Under the pieces are notes generated by a model. That model was not told where the DNA came from. It was given only the letters and a program-made list of their open reading frames with translations, and made no database searches. Positions 25,506 through 33,522 of a stretch of DNA of 64,000 nt are shown here, piece by piece. The position numbers were made by a program, and so were the translations under genes. Position 1 is the stretch's first letter; every line of letters starts with the position of its first letter. The stretch comes from Tabrizicola oligotrophica (GTDB taxonomy: Bacteria > Pseudomonadota > Alphaproteobacteria > Rhodobacterales > Rhodobacteraceae): NCBI RefSeq assembly GCF_011008935.1, contig NZ_JAAIVJ010000003.1, positions 186,001 through 250,000 of the forward strand, given 5' to 3'.

Positions 25506-26570
25506 CTAGCGCTTGACGGTCAAGGCAGAGTTCAGCGTGCCGACGATCCCCATAATGCCGGTTGCATAGGTCTTTTTCGGGGTTTCGGCCTTCTTCTGAC
25601 TCCAGATGGTTTCGGGGCGCGATTGCAGCGCCAGAAGGTTTTCGCCTTCGGGCAGATCGGCATCTATCGCCCATTCCACGTCTTGCGGGCATTTGTTCTG
25701 CCGCTCCAGCCGCTTGGCCAGCGCGGCCACGGCGACCACCTCGGCGTCAGACAGGCACTGGATGCGGCGGCGGTCTTCGGGCACCTCGCGCTCCACCGCC
25801 TCGCCGCGGACGGCATCGCCCACCAGCTCGACATGCTTGTCGGAAATCTTGCGGTTGGTGATTTCCATCAGCACCTTTTCAACGGTGAAGTTGTCCGGCG
25901 TCACCACGCCCGAGACCACCATCTCGCCAAGGCCCCAGGAAGCGTCGATCACGATCTTCGTCTGGTCGCCGTTCACCGGGTCGATCGACATCACCACCCC
26001 GGCGGCGCGGGCGTTGACCATCTTCTGCACGCCGACGCTCATCAGCACGTCAATATGCGGGATGCGGTTCTTTTCACGGTAGGCCACGGCGCGGGTGGTA
26101 TAAAGCGAGGCCCAGCAATCGCGGACTTTTTCCACCACCTGATCGGCGCCGCGCACCCAGAGGTAGGTGTCCTGCTGGCCGGCAAAGGAGGCGTCCGGCA
26201 GATCCTCGGCCGTGGCCGAGGAGCGCACGGCGACCGGCATGTCGGCGCCCATCTGGGCATAGGCGGTGCGGATCGCCGTCTCGACCGCCGGCGGCAGCTT
26301 GTGGCTGCGGATGCGGATGCGGATCGCCTGCGCAGCGCGGTCGACCTGATCAATGTCGAAGGGGTCGACCCCCGCGAGATGTCGTTCGATCTCGGCGCGC
26401 ATGTCGTGATGGGCCAGCATCGCCTGATAGGCATCGGTCGTCACCGCAAAGCCTGGTGGCACGGCCACGCCGGCCTGCGTCATCTCGCCAAGGCTGGCGC
26501 ATTTGCCGCCGACGCGGGCAAAATCGGCTTGGCTGATGCGGGAAAAATCCAGCGTGAAAAGATCGGTCAT
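25506..26570 (-). CDS. ATP-grasp (PEP/pyruvate-binding domain) subunit of the split phosphotransferase
   Basis: A 354-residue protein equal to the N-terminal nucleotide-binding domain of PEP synthase/PPDK. Seen: VGGKCASLGEMTQAGVAVPPGFAVTTDAY (residues 20-48), MPVAVRSSATAEDLPDASFAGQQDTY (111-136), GVQKMVNARAAGVVMS and a C-terminal LLALQSRPETIW. It ends soon after, so it has no His domain; that domain is the next gene. This is the 40-kDa/70-kDa split known from phenylphosphate synthase. ATG 26570 overlaps the P450 stop by four bases; a longer frame upstream is P450 shadow. Confidence 0.85.
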   Translation of the reverse strand: MTDLFTLDFSRISQADFARVGGKCASLGEMTQAGVAVPPGFAVTTDAYQAMLAHHDMRAEIERHLAGVDPFDIDQVDRAAQAIRIRIRSHKLPPAVETAIRTAYAQMGADMPVAVRSSATAEDLPDASFAGQQDTYLWVRGADQVVEKVRDCWASLYTTRAVAYREKNRIPHIDVLMSVGVQKMVNARAAGVVMSIDPVNGDQTKIVIDASWGLGEMVVSGVVTPDNFTVEKVLMEITNRKISDKHVELVGDAVRGEAVEREVPEDRRRIQCLSDAEVVAVAALAKRLERQNKCPQDVEWAIDADLPEGENLLALQSRPETIWSQKKAETPKKTYATGIMGIVGTLNSALTVKR

Positions 26571-27823
26571 TTCCCCACCTCTGCTTTCCCCGTCTCCACC
26601 ATGACCGATTGCGGCACGCGGAAGCCGAGGTTGCGATGATATTGCGCCTCGAACCCGTCGACGAGCTTCATGTCGGGGAAGCGTTCGGGAAGCTGCCGGA
26701 ACAGTTCGGTGGCCTCCATCTTGGCCAACTGGAAGCCAAGGCAATAGTGGATGCCATAGCCGAACGACAGATGCGTGCGGGCGTTGGGGCGCGTCAGGTC
26801 CAGCTTTTCGCCGTCGGGGAACTGCGCCTCATCGCGGTTGGCAGAGCCGGTAATCATCAGGATTTCCGCGCCTTCCGGCAGGTCCACCCCGCCCACCGTG
26901 GCGGCATGGCGGGCCTTCCGGCGCCAGCCGACAACCGAAGGCGTGAAGCGCAGCATTTCTTCCACCGCATTGGGGATCAGCGCAGGGTCGGCCTTGAGCT
27001 GATCCCAGGCGTCGCGGTGCTGCATGATGGTCAGCACATAGTTGCCCATGAAGGTCGAGGTCGTCTCGTGGCCCGCAAAGAGCGTGGAGTAGAGGACGCC
27101 GGCGATTTCCTCGTCGGTGATCTCGGCCCCTTCGGCCTGCAGGCGCAGCAGGTCGGATGGAAAGTCGTCGCCCGGATTGGCGCGGCGCATGTCCAGAAGG
27201 TCGTGGATGTATTTCCAATAGGCCACCATGTCATGGGCAACCTCGACCTGTTCCTCGTCGGTCAATTCGCCCCAGGTCATCTTGCCGCGCGAGGCGCCAT
27301 ATTGCTTGATCTTCGGCACATCCGCGTCGGGAATGCCCATCAGGGTGAACAGCACATAGGCCGGCACCGGATAGGCCACCACCTCCCAGAAGTTGACCGG
27401 ACCGTTCGCGCCCTTAGCCTCCAGCTCGTCGAGATGCCGGCGCACGATGCCTTCGATCTGCGGCTGGATCGACTTGAACCGGCGCGGGCCGAAACAGGAC
27501 TGCGCCACCTTGCGGATGCGGGTGTGATCGGGGGGGACGCGGGCGGTCAGGCCGGAATAGGCGGTAAAGCCGCCGTCGGTCAGAACCTTGCGGCCCGCCT
27601 CGCACATCGCCCGCACCGGCTTTTGCGCGTTTTCGGAACTGAAGGTCTTGTAGTCGTCAAAGATCGCCTTGATGTCCTCATAGCGCGTCACGACCCAGTA
27701 GTTGGTCGGCTCGTGAAAGAAGATCGGTTCCTCCTTGCGAAGCTCGGCCCATCGGGCATGGGGTTTGTTCAGATCGAACGGGTCAAAGCCGTCAGACGGC
27801 GCGGCGCCTGCGTGGTCCTTCAT
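26567..27823 (-). CDS. Cytochrome P450 (bacterial class I, soluble)
   Basis: A 418-residue P450. The I-helix oxygen-binding motif is LFAGHETTS near residue 246, ExxR is in AVEEMLRFTPSVVGWRRKA context further on, and the haem motif is SFGYGIHYCLG with the Cys ligand at about residue 361. No membrane anchor, so cytosolic and ferredoxin-driven. A GGGAGGA site precedes the ATG. First gene of an eight-gene operon, 126 bases after the regulator gene and 82 bases downstream of CCAAAG direct repeats. It probably hydroxylates the imported hydrophobic substrate; CYP family not assigned by eye. Confidence 0.93.
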   Translation of the reverse strand: MKDHAGAAPSDGFDPFDLNKPHARWAELRKEEPIFFHEPTNYWVVTRYEDIKAIFDDYKTFSSENAQKPVRAMCEAGRKVLTDGGFTAYSGLTARVPPDHTRIRKVAQSCFGPRRFKSIQPQIEGIVRRHLDELEAKGANGPVNFWEVVAYPVPAYVLFTLMGIPDADVPKIKQYGASRGKMTWGELTDEEQVEVAHDMVAYWKYIHDLLDMRRANPGDDFPSDLLRLQAEGAEITDEEIAGVLYSTLFAGHETTSTFMGNYVLTIMQHRDAWDQLKADPALIPNAVEEMLRFTPSVVGWRRKARHAATVGGVDLPEGAEILMITGSANRDEAQFPDGEKLDLTRPNARTHLSFGYGIHYCLGFQLAKMEATELFRQLPERFPDMKLVDGFEAQYHRNLGFRVPQSVMVETGKAEVGK

Positions 27824-27880
27824 CGCGGTATCCTCCCTGATATGCCGGGCCGCTCTCTCCCAAAAGCTGAGCCTGACATG

Positions 27881-27922
27881 TTGAGAATCAGCCTAAGTCC
27901 GGTGGCTTTGGTTTTTCTTTGG
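27881..27922 (-). promoter_or_regulatory. P450 operon promoter/operator with CCAAAG direct repeats
   Basis: Read on the - strand: CCAAAGAAAAACCAAAG, nine bases, then TTAGGCTGATTC. The two CCAAAG units start 11 bp apart, one helical turn, the spacing used by SARP-type activators. The same element occurs ahead of the GMC gene (29441-29474). It ends about 58 bases before the P450 start. SARP binding is inferred. Confidence 0.7.
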
Positions 27923-27948
27923 TGATTTTTCGGGATCGGCGGAAACCC

Positions 27949-29394
27949 TCAACCCGCTTTGGAAAGCTCGCGGTAAAGCGATTTGATTTCAAGCCCTTCG
28001 CTGGCGCCGATCGCCTCCAGCGCCGCGCGGTATTGCCGGTATTGCCGGTGCATGGCATCCAGCCGGCCCTGCGCGACGAAGATCTTCATCGCCTCGGCGT
28101 TGGCGCCTTCGCTGGCCGGGTCGATGCTGAGCGCCTTCTGACAATGCGCCAGCGCCTCGCGGGTGCGGCCCGAGGACATGCAGACCTTGGAGAAGTCGTA
28201 TTGCAGCTTCACCGCCATTTCACGCAGCCAGATCCGGCGCGGCATGCACCAGTCGTCGGTTTCGGACCGCACATATTCCAGCGGCAAATCTTCAAACAAA
28301 TCGCCCCCATAAAGCTGGTCGGCCGCGGCATAGACCCGCAACGCCGCATTCAACTCGCCCCGCTTGTAGAGCGACAGGCCGCGGCGGCAGAGCTGCTCGA
28401 AGGTGTCGATGTCGATCCAGCTTCCGGGCGGGGCGCTCAGCCGGTAGGTCTCGCCCACCCGCTCCACCGCGCCCGGTTCGCCCAGCGTCTTGCGCAGCAT
28501 GGCGACGGTGTGGTGCAGCCGGGTGCGCTTCACCTCCTCCGATTCGCCCTCGGGCCAGAGGAGTTCGCCAAGCTGGTCGGCATGGGCGCCCTTGTCACCG
28601 CTTTGCAGCAGATAGGCGAACAGCGTCCGGGTCTTTTTCGGCGCGCCGCCGGGAAGCTGCCAGTTCACTTCCTGCCCTCCGATGAAGACCTTCAGCCGGC
28701 CAAGGCAATGCACATGCCAGCGCGCCGCCTTGGCCGGGTTGCCAAGCCCGGCGCGCGGCGGGGCAAGCCAGGACGGCGTCGCGCCGCGGGCAAACATCTG
28801 GCCCTGCTGGCGGCGGGCCAGAAGCCCGGTATAATCGGGCACCACCCGGCCCAGCATGAAGGAAAGCTGTTCATCCAGCGCGCCGCCTTCCAGCAGGCTG
28901 GCGGGAATCCAGTAGGGGTTTTCGTAAAGTCCCGAGGGCGCGAGGAATTGCCGGTGCGCGCGCAGCGCGGCCTGAATCTGCTCCTCGATCGTCAGGTCCT
29001 GATTGTAGAGCGAGATCACCGGCAGGTCGAAATGCGCCGCCAGCCGGTCGGCCACGCCGCCCCAGTTCTCCAGCCCGGTGACGCCTTGCAGGTTGCCGAC
29101 GACCCAGCCCATGTCGACCACCAGCGCGGCGATGCCGCGGGCCTTTTCCAGCTCTTGCCGCAGCCGCACAAAGGCCTCTTCCGGGTCCATCGGCGAATGG
29201 TCCAGCCCGGCTTGATCGAAGCTGATCCGCCGCGCGGCGGGCATGTCCGGCAAGAGCCGCAAATCGTCGCTGACCAGCCAGGTCTTGCCGGGGCTGGCCA
29301 TCAGCGCCAGCGCCTTGGCGACAAAGCCGGCCACCGCGAAATCGGCGATCAGCGCGGCATTGATGCGTTCGTCAGGTTTGGGTTTGCGGGCCAT
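27949..29394 (-). CDS. MEDS-like sensory domain fused to a SARP/BTAD transcriptional activator
   Basis: A 481-residue regulator. Residues about 10-195 resemble the MEDS/DcmR sensory domain (GKTWLVSDDLRLLP, DMGWVVGNLQGVTGLENWGG, LPVISLYNQDLTIEEQIQAALRAHRQFL, GLYENPYWIP). Residues about 225-330 form an OmpR-like SARP winged helix (HCLGRLKVFIGGQEVNW, RTLFAYLLQSGDKGAHADQLGELLWPE, TRLHHTVAMLRKTLGE). The rest is a BTAD TPR domain ending in YRQYRAALEAIGASEGLEIKSLYRELSKAG. Start at 29394 follows an A/G-rich site; 29436 would add 14 residues. It lies between the P450 operon and the divergent GMC gene and likely activates both. Confidence 0.85.
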   Translation of the reverse strand: MARKPKPDERINAALIADFAVAGFVAKALALMASPGKTWLVSDDLRLLPDMPAARRISFDQAGLDHSPMDPEEAFVRLRQELEKARGIAALVVDMGWVVGNLQGVTGLENWGGVADRLAAHFDLPVISLYNQDLTIEEQIQAALRAHRQFLAPSGLYENPYWIPASLLEGGALDEQLSFMLGRVVPDYTGLLARRQQGQMFARGATPSWLAPPRAGLGNPAKAARWHVHCLGRLKVFIGGQEVNWQLPGGAPKKTRTLFAYLLQSGDKGAHADQLGELLWPEGESEEVKRTRLHHTVAMLRKTLGEPGAVERVGETYRLSAPPGSWIDIDTFEQLCRRGLSLYKRGELNAALRVYAAADQLYGGDLFEDLPLEYVRSETDDWCMPRRIWLREMAVKLQYDFSKVCMSSGRTREALAHCQKALSIDPASEGANAEAMKIFVAQGRLDAMHRQYRQYRAALEAIGASEGLEIKSLYRELSKAG

Positions 29395-29440
29395 GGGTTC
29401 TCTTTCTTTGGGAAAACTATAGTCGGTGACCGGCAAATGT

Positions 29441-29474
29441 CCAAAGAAAATCCAAAGATAACCCGTTAAGCTGA
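29441..29474 (+). promoter_or_regulatory. GMC/liv promoter element, twin of the P450 element
   Basis: CCAAAGAAAATCCAAAG (29441-29457), eight bases, then TTAAGCTGATTC (29466-29477). The repeats again start 11 bp apart and point in the direction of the GMC gene. It matches the P450 element (27881-27922) over nearly the whole length, which argues for common control. Confidence 0.7.
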
Positions 29475-29616
29475 TTCGCAGGAGACCCCGGAAAACCGGG
29501 GCTGGGAGGTTCTGACGGAAAGCATGGGTCCGGCGTTTGCCGGGGCGCTGGCCTTGTGCGGCCAGTGCAGGGATGCCCCATGGCCGCAGCCTCTGGAACA
29601 GGAGTTGGCGCGGCGC

Positions 29617-31200
29617 ATGTCGGTTGAGGGTTCGTTCGATTACGTCATCGTCGGCGCCGGGTCATCCGGGGCGGTGCTGGCCAATCGGCTGTCGGCCGAT
29701 CCGCGCGTCTCGGTCTGCCTGATCGAGGCCGGACCGGCCGACCGCAGCCCGTTCATCACCGTGCCGCTGGGCGTGATGAAGCTGTCGAAGGATGCCCGGC
29801 TGAACTGGCTTTACACCTCGGCGCCGCAGGTGGCGCTGGACGGGCGCGAGGTGTCGATCCCGCGCGGCAAGGTGCTGGGCGGCTCCTCGGCGATCAATGG
29901 CATGATCTACATCCGCGGTCACCGGGCCGATTATGACGGCTGGGCGGCGGCGGGCTGCACTGGCTGGGGCTATGACGAGGTGCTGCCGTTCTTCCGCCGT
30001 TCCGAGGACAACCGCCGCGACGGCATCGACCCGCAGCATCACGGCCGGGGTGGCGAGCTGGCGGTGTCGGACCTGCGCGACGCGAACCCGGTGGACCGCG
30101 ATTTCATCGCGGCGGCGGAGCAGTTGCAGTTCCGCCCCTGCCCGGATTTCAACGTGGCCGAGCCCGAGGGCATGGGCATCTATCAGGTGACGCAGGCAGC
30201 GGGCAAACGCCATTCCACCGCCCGCGCCTTCCTTGCCCCGATCAAGGCGAGGGCGAACCTGCACATCCTGACCGGGGCCGAGGTTCTGGGTCTGGTGCTG
30301 GCGGGCAAACGCGCCACGGGCGTGACGCTGCGCCGGGCCGGGCAGACTGAAACCGTCACCGCCCGAGGCGAGGTGATCCTGTCCGCGGGGGCCATCGGCT
30401 CGCCCGACATTCTTTTGCGCTCGGGGATCGGGGGCGGGCTGGCGCATGACCTGCCGGGCGTCGGCCAGAACCTGCAGGATCATGTCGACTGCATGGTGAT
30501 CTGCCAGAGCCGCTCGCGCACGCCCTATGGCATCTCGGTCGCCGCCCTGCCGCGGCTGGCGCTGGAGGGCGCGCGCTGGGTGTTCGGCAACCGCGGGATG
30601 CTGGCCTCGAACATGGTCGAGGCCGGGGGCTTTGTCCGCACCTCGCCGGCCGAGCCGCGCCCCGACATCCAGTTTCACATCATTCCGGGGCGCAAGAGCC
30701 ACCGGGGCCGGATGGTGGAATATGGCCACGGGGTTTCGGTGCATACCTGCGTGCTGCGCCCCGACAGCCGGGGCTCGGTGACACGCGGCGGCGCGGACGG
30801 GCCGCCCCGCATCGACCTTGGCCTTTTGACCGATGACCGGGACATGCAACGGCTGCTGAAGGGTGTGCGCCTTGCCCGCCAGATCCTGCGCCAAGGGCCG
30901 ATGGCCCGCCATGGCCTGACCGAGATCATCCCCGGCGACAATGTGGAAAGCGAGGCGGAACTGCGCGCCTATATCCGCGCCAATGCCCGCACCGTCTATC
31001 ACCCGGTCGGCACCTGCGCGATGGGCACCGGCCCGATGGCCGTCACCGATCCGCGCCTGCGCGTCCACGGCCTGCAGGGGCTGCGCGTGGTCGATGCCTC
31101 GATCATGCCGACCATCGTGTCGGGCAACACCAACGCCCCCGCCATCATGATCGCCGAGAAAGCCGCCGAGATGATCCTTGAGGATCGCAGGACCGCCTGA
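29617..31200 (+). CDS. GMC-family FAD alcohol dehydrogenase/oxidoreductase
   Basis: A 527-residue glucose-methanol-choline oxidoreductase. The FAD motif is FDYVIVGAGSSGAVLANRLS at residues 7-26, then GKVLGGSSAINGMIYIRGHRADYD (GMC signature 1), SAGAIGSPDILLRSGIG (signature 2) and the active-site HPVGTCAMG with GLRVVDASIMPTIVSGNTNAPAIMIAEKAA. Most like alkanol/choline dehydrogenases (AlkJ, BetA). An upstream ATG at 29524 would add 31 unlikely residues. Lies ahead of the transporter genes and shares the promoter element of the P450 operon; it probably oxidises the incoming alcohol or a hydroxylated intermediate. Confidence 0.9.
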   Translation: MSVEGSFDYVIVGAGSSGAVLANRLSADPRVSVCLIEAGPADRSPFITVPLGVMKLSKDARLNWLYTSAPQVALDGREVSIPRGKVLGGSSAINGMIYIRGHRADYDGWAAAGCTGWGYDEVLPFFRRSEDNRRDGIDPQHHGRGGELAVSDLRDANPVDRDFIAAAEQLQFRPCPDFNVAEPEGMGIYQVTQAAGKRHSTARAFLAPIKARANLHILTGAEVLGLVLAGKRATGVTLRRAGQTETVTARGEVILSAGAIGSPDILLRSGIGGGLAHDLPGVGQNLQDHVDCMVICQSRSRTPYGISVAALPRLALEGARWVFGNRGMLASNMVEAGGFVRTSPAEPRPDIQFHIIPGRKSHRGRMVEYGHGVSVHTCVLRPDSRGSVTRGGADGPPRIDLGLLTDDRDMQRLLKGVRLARQILRQGPMARHGLTEIIPGDNVESEAELRAYIRANARTVYHPVGTCAMGTGPMAVTDPRLRVHGLQGLRVVDASIMPTIVSGNTNAPAIMIAEKAAEMILEDRRTA

Positions 31201-31256
31201 ACCACCACCGGCCACGGGAGAGCCGGGTCAACCGAAACCAAACGGGAGGAACGCAG

Positions 31257-32510
31257 ATGAAACTGAGAAACGGACTGGCCGGGGCCTTTGCCCTTGGCCT
31301 CGGCATGATCGCGGGGGCCGCCTTTGCCGCGCCCTCCTGCGGCGCCAACACCGGGCAGGCCGCGACCGGCGCGCCGATCATCGTCGGGGGCATCTTCTCG
31401 AACGGGGCGCCGGGGGACTGGTCGTCATCGACCGATGCGGCGGCGGCCTATTTCGCCTGCGTCAACGCCAATGGCGGCATTGGCGGGCGGCCGATCGAAT
31501 ATCATGTCGAAGATGACCAATGGAACCCCGAAGCCGCGGCGGCCGCGGCCGCCAAGCTGGTGAATGACCAGAAGGCCGTGGCGATGGTCGGCAACGGCTC
31601 GTTCACCGAAATGGCAGTGAATGCGCAGACTTATGTCGATCAGGGCATCATGGCGATGGCCTCGGCCTGCGCGATTTCGGAATGTTTCGAGACGCCGAAC
31701 CTTGTCTCCACCAACCAGGGCCCGCTCGCCTCGAACCTGGGCGCGGCGCAATATGCGCAGGAGGAACTTGGGTCGAAGAATGTCGCCTGCATCGGGCTGA
31801 ACATCCCGAACAACGGCATCTGGTCGTGCCAGGCGGTCATCGACTACATGACGTCGAAAGGCGGCACCGGCAGCATGGCCATGCTGAACCCCGGCGCGCC
31901 GGATGTGAACTCGGCGCTTCTGGAGGCGGTGGCCTCGGGGGCCGACACCATCCTGATGAACCTGCCCGCCGGGCTGGCGCTGGCCGTGCTGAAGGCGGCG
32001 CAGGAACAGGACCTGCGCGATGCCTACACTTGGATCGCGCCGACGCCGCTTTACGACCTGTCGGTGCCGGATGCCGTGGGCGAATACTGGCACGGCAAGA
32101 TCTGGGTCAACGCCGAGCTGGCGCCGATCAATCAGGGCGGGCCGGATGGGCAGAACTGGCTGGCGGTGCTGGACGCCTTCGGCAAGGCCGACGATCCGCG
32201 CGACACCTTCAGCCAGGCCGGCTATCTGTCGGCGCAGTTCTTCGTGAAGGCGCTGCTGGAGATGGACCCGGCGGGCCTTGATGACCGCGCCGCGGTGACC
32301 GCCGCAATCAAGGGCATCAAGGGTTATACCTCGGATCTGATGTGCGGTCCCTACTATGTCGGCGACGCGGCTTTCCACCAGCCGAACCACGCGGGCCAGA
32401 TGGTCAAGGTCGTGGCAGGTGGGTTCGAAGTGGTGCGCCCCTGCTATGAATATGACAGCGCCTATTTCGACCGCCACAAGGAGGTTGAAAAGGCTCTTGG
32501 CCTGAACTGA
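31257..32510 (+). CDS. Liv-type ABC transporter substrate-binding protein
   Basis: A 417-residue periplasmic-binding-fold protein with a signal peptide (MKLRNGLAGAFALGLGMIAGAAFA, cleavage before APSCG). Family features: IIVGGIFSNGAPGD, AAYFACVNANGGIGGRPIEYHVEDDQWNPEAAAAAAAKLVNDQKAVAMVG. Cysteines near residue 28 and in SACAISECFE are unusual for the family. GGGAGGA precedes the ATG. This HAAT family binds amino acids but also many aromatic and hydrophobic acids; ligand here unknown, probably the pathway substrate. Confidence 0.88.
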   Translation: MKLRNGLAGAFALGLGMIAGAAFAAPSCGANTGQAATGAPIIVGGIFSNGAPGDWSSSTDAAAAYFACVNANGGIGGRPIEYHVEDDQWNPEAAAAAAAKLVNDQKAVAMVGNGSFTEMAVNAQTYVDQGIMAMASACAISECFETPNLVSTNQGPLASNLGAAQYAQEELGSKNVACIGLNIPNNGIWSCQAVIDYMTSKGGTGSMAMLNPGAPDVNSALLEAVASGADTILMNLPAGLALAVLKAAQEQDLRDAYTWIAPTPLYDLSVPDAVGEYWHGKIWVNAELAPINQGGPDGQNWLAVLDAFGKADDPRDTFSQAGYLSAQFFVKALLEMDPAGLDDRAAVTAAIKGIKGYTSDLMCGPYYVGDAAFHQPNHAGQMVKVVAGGFEVVRPCYEYDSAYFDRHKEVEKALGLN

Positions 32511-32518
32511 GCCAACTG

Positions 32519-32550
32519 CCCCCGGCCCGCAATCCGGGCCGGGGGTCTTT
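32519..32550 (+). terminator. Terminator-like attenuator after the binding-protein gene
   Basis: Perfect 11-bp arms CCCCCGGCCCG (32519-32529) and CGGGCCGGGGG (32535-32545) with a five-base loop, followed by TCTTT. It lies between the binding-protein stop and the permease ribosome site. It probably lowers expression of the membrane and ATPase genes relative to the binding protein. Confidence 0.75.
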
Positions 32551-32565
32551 GCAAGAGGGGCAAGG

Positions 32566-33522
32566 ATGACGCGCGGCGCAATGGTGAACTGGCTGGTCTA
32601 TGCCGCCCTGATGGCGGGCATCTGGCTTTGGCTGGCGGGCGGCATGCCCTTCAAGGTGACGGGGATGTTTCTGGCCTCGGGGCTGGCCATCGGCTCGCTT
32701 TATGCGCTGGGCGGCATCGGCATGGTGGTGCTGTATCGCGCCTCGGGCGTGCTGAACTTTTCCGCCGGCGCGGCGGGTGCGGCCGGGGCGATGACCGCAT
32801 GGCAACTGGGGCAATGGGGGGTCTGGCCGCCGCTGGCCTGGGCCGGTTGCATCGGTGTCGCGCTGGCGCTGACGCTGACCTATGGCCGCTATCTCGCGCC
32901 GCTTCTGGCATGGCGCGAGACCGTGGTGAAGGCGGTGGCGACGCTGGGCTTTGCGCTGATCATCCTCGGGCTTGTCAGCTTTATCTGGATCGACGATCCC
33001 CGCAGTCTGGAACTGCCCACCGACCAGATCGGCATCGTGCTGTTTGGCCTGCGCGTCACTGCGACCCGGCTCCTGGCCTTTGCTGCCGCCATTGGCATTG
33101 TCGTCGGCATCTGGGCCTTTCTGGGTCGCACCGAGATTGGCCTGCAGATGCGCGCCGTTGCCAATGCGCGCGACCTGTCCGCGCTTCTCGGCATTCCCAT
33201 TCGCCGGGTGGAGACCATCGCCTGGGGCATCTCGGGCCTCCTGGCCGGCTTCACCGGGCTGATGTTCGCCAACCTGATCCGGCTGGAGCCGGTGGTCATC
33301 ACCTTCATGGTCATTCCCTCGATCGCCGCTGCGCTGGCGGGCCGGCTGAACAGCCTTGCCCTCGTGCTGGTCGGGGGGCTTTCCATGGGAGTCATCGAAA
33401 GCCTGCTGACGCTGTCGCCCACCCTGAAGGGCGTCCGCCCCATCGCCCCCTTCGTCATCGCCGCCCTTGTGCTTCTGTGGTCGCAGCGCGGCACGAAACT
33501 CACCTTCGGAGGGCGCGACTGA
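32566..33522 (+). CDS. Branched-chain-type ABC permease (LivH-like)
   Basis: A 318-residue inner-membrane permease with about eight hydrophobic segments. LivH-family features are ASGLAIGSLYALGGIGMVVLYRASGVLNFSAGA near residues 36-68, RTEIGLQMRAVANARDLSALLGIPIRRVETIAWGISGLLAGFTGLMFA and the C-terminal GGLSMGVIESL. Follows the attenuator hairpin; its TGA overlaps the next ATG by one base. Confidence 0.9.
   Translation: MTRGAMVNWLVYAALMAGIWLWLAGGMPFKVTGMFLASGLAIGSLYALGGIGMVVLYRASGVLNFSAGAAGAAGAMTAWQLGQWGVWPPLAWAGCIGVALALTLTYGRYLAPLLAWRETVVKAVATLGFALIILGLVSFIWIDDPRSLELPTDQIGIVLFGLRVTATRLLAFAAAIGIVVGIWAFLGRTEIGLQMRAVANARDLSALLGIPIRRVETIAWGISGLLAGFTGLMFANLIRLEPVVITFMVIPSIAAALAGRLNSLALVLVGGLSMGVIESLLTLSPTLKGVRPIAPFVIAALVLLWSQRGTKLTFGGRD

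Noticed and set aside
29524-29616. N-terminal extension of the GMC gene from the upstream ATG
   Set aside because: The added 31 residues do not look like a signal peptide or GMC sequence; the FAD motif expects the start at 29617. Kept as a low-probability alternative.
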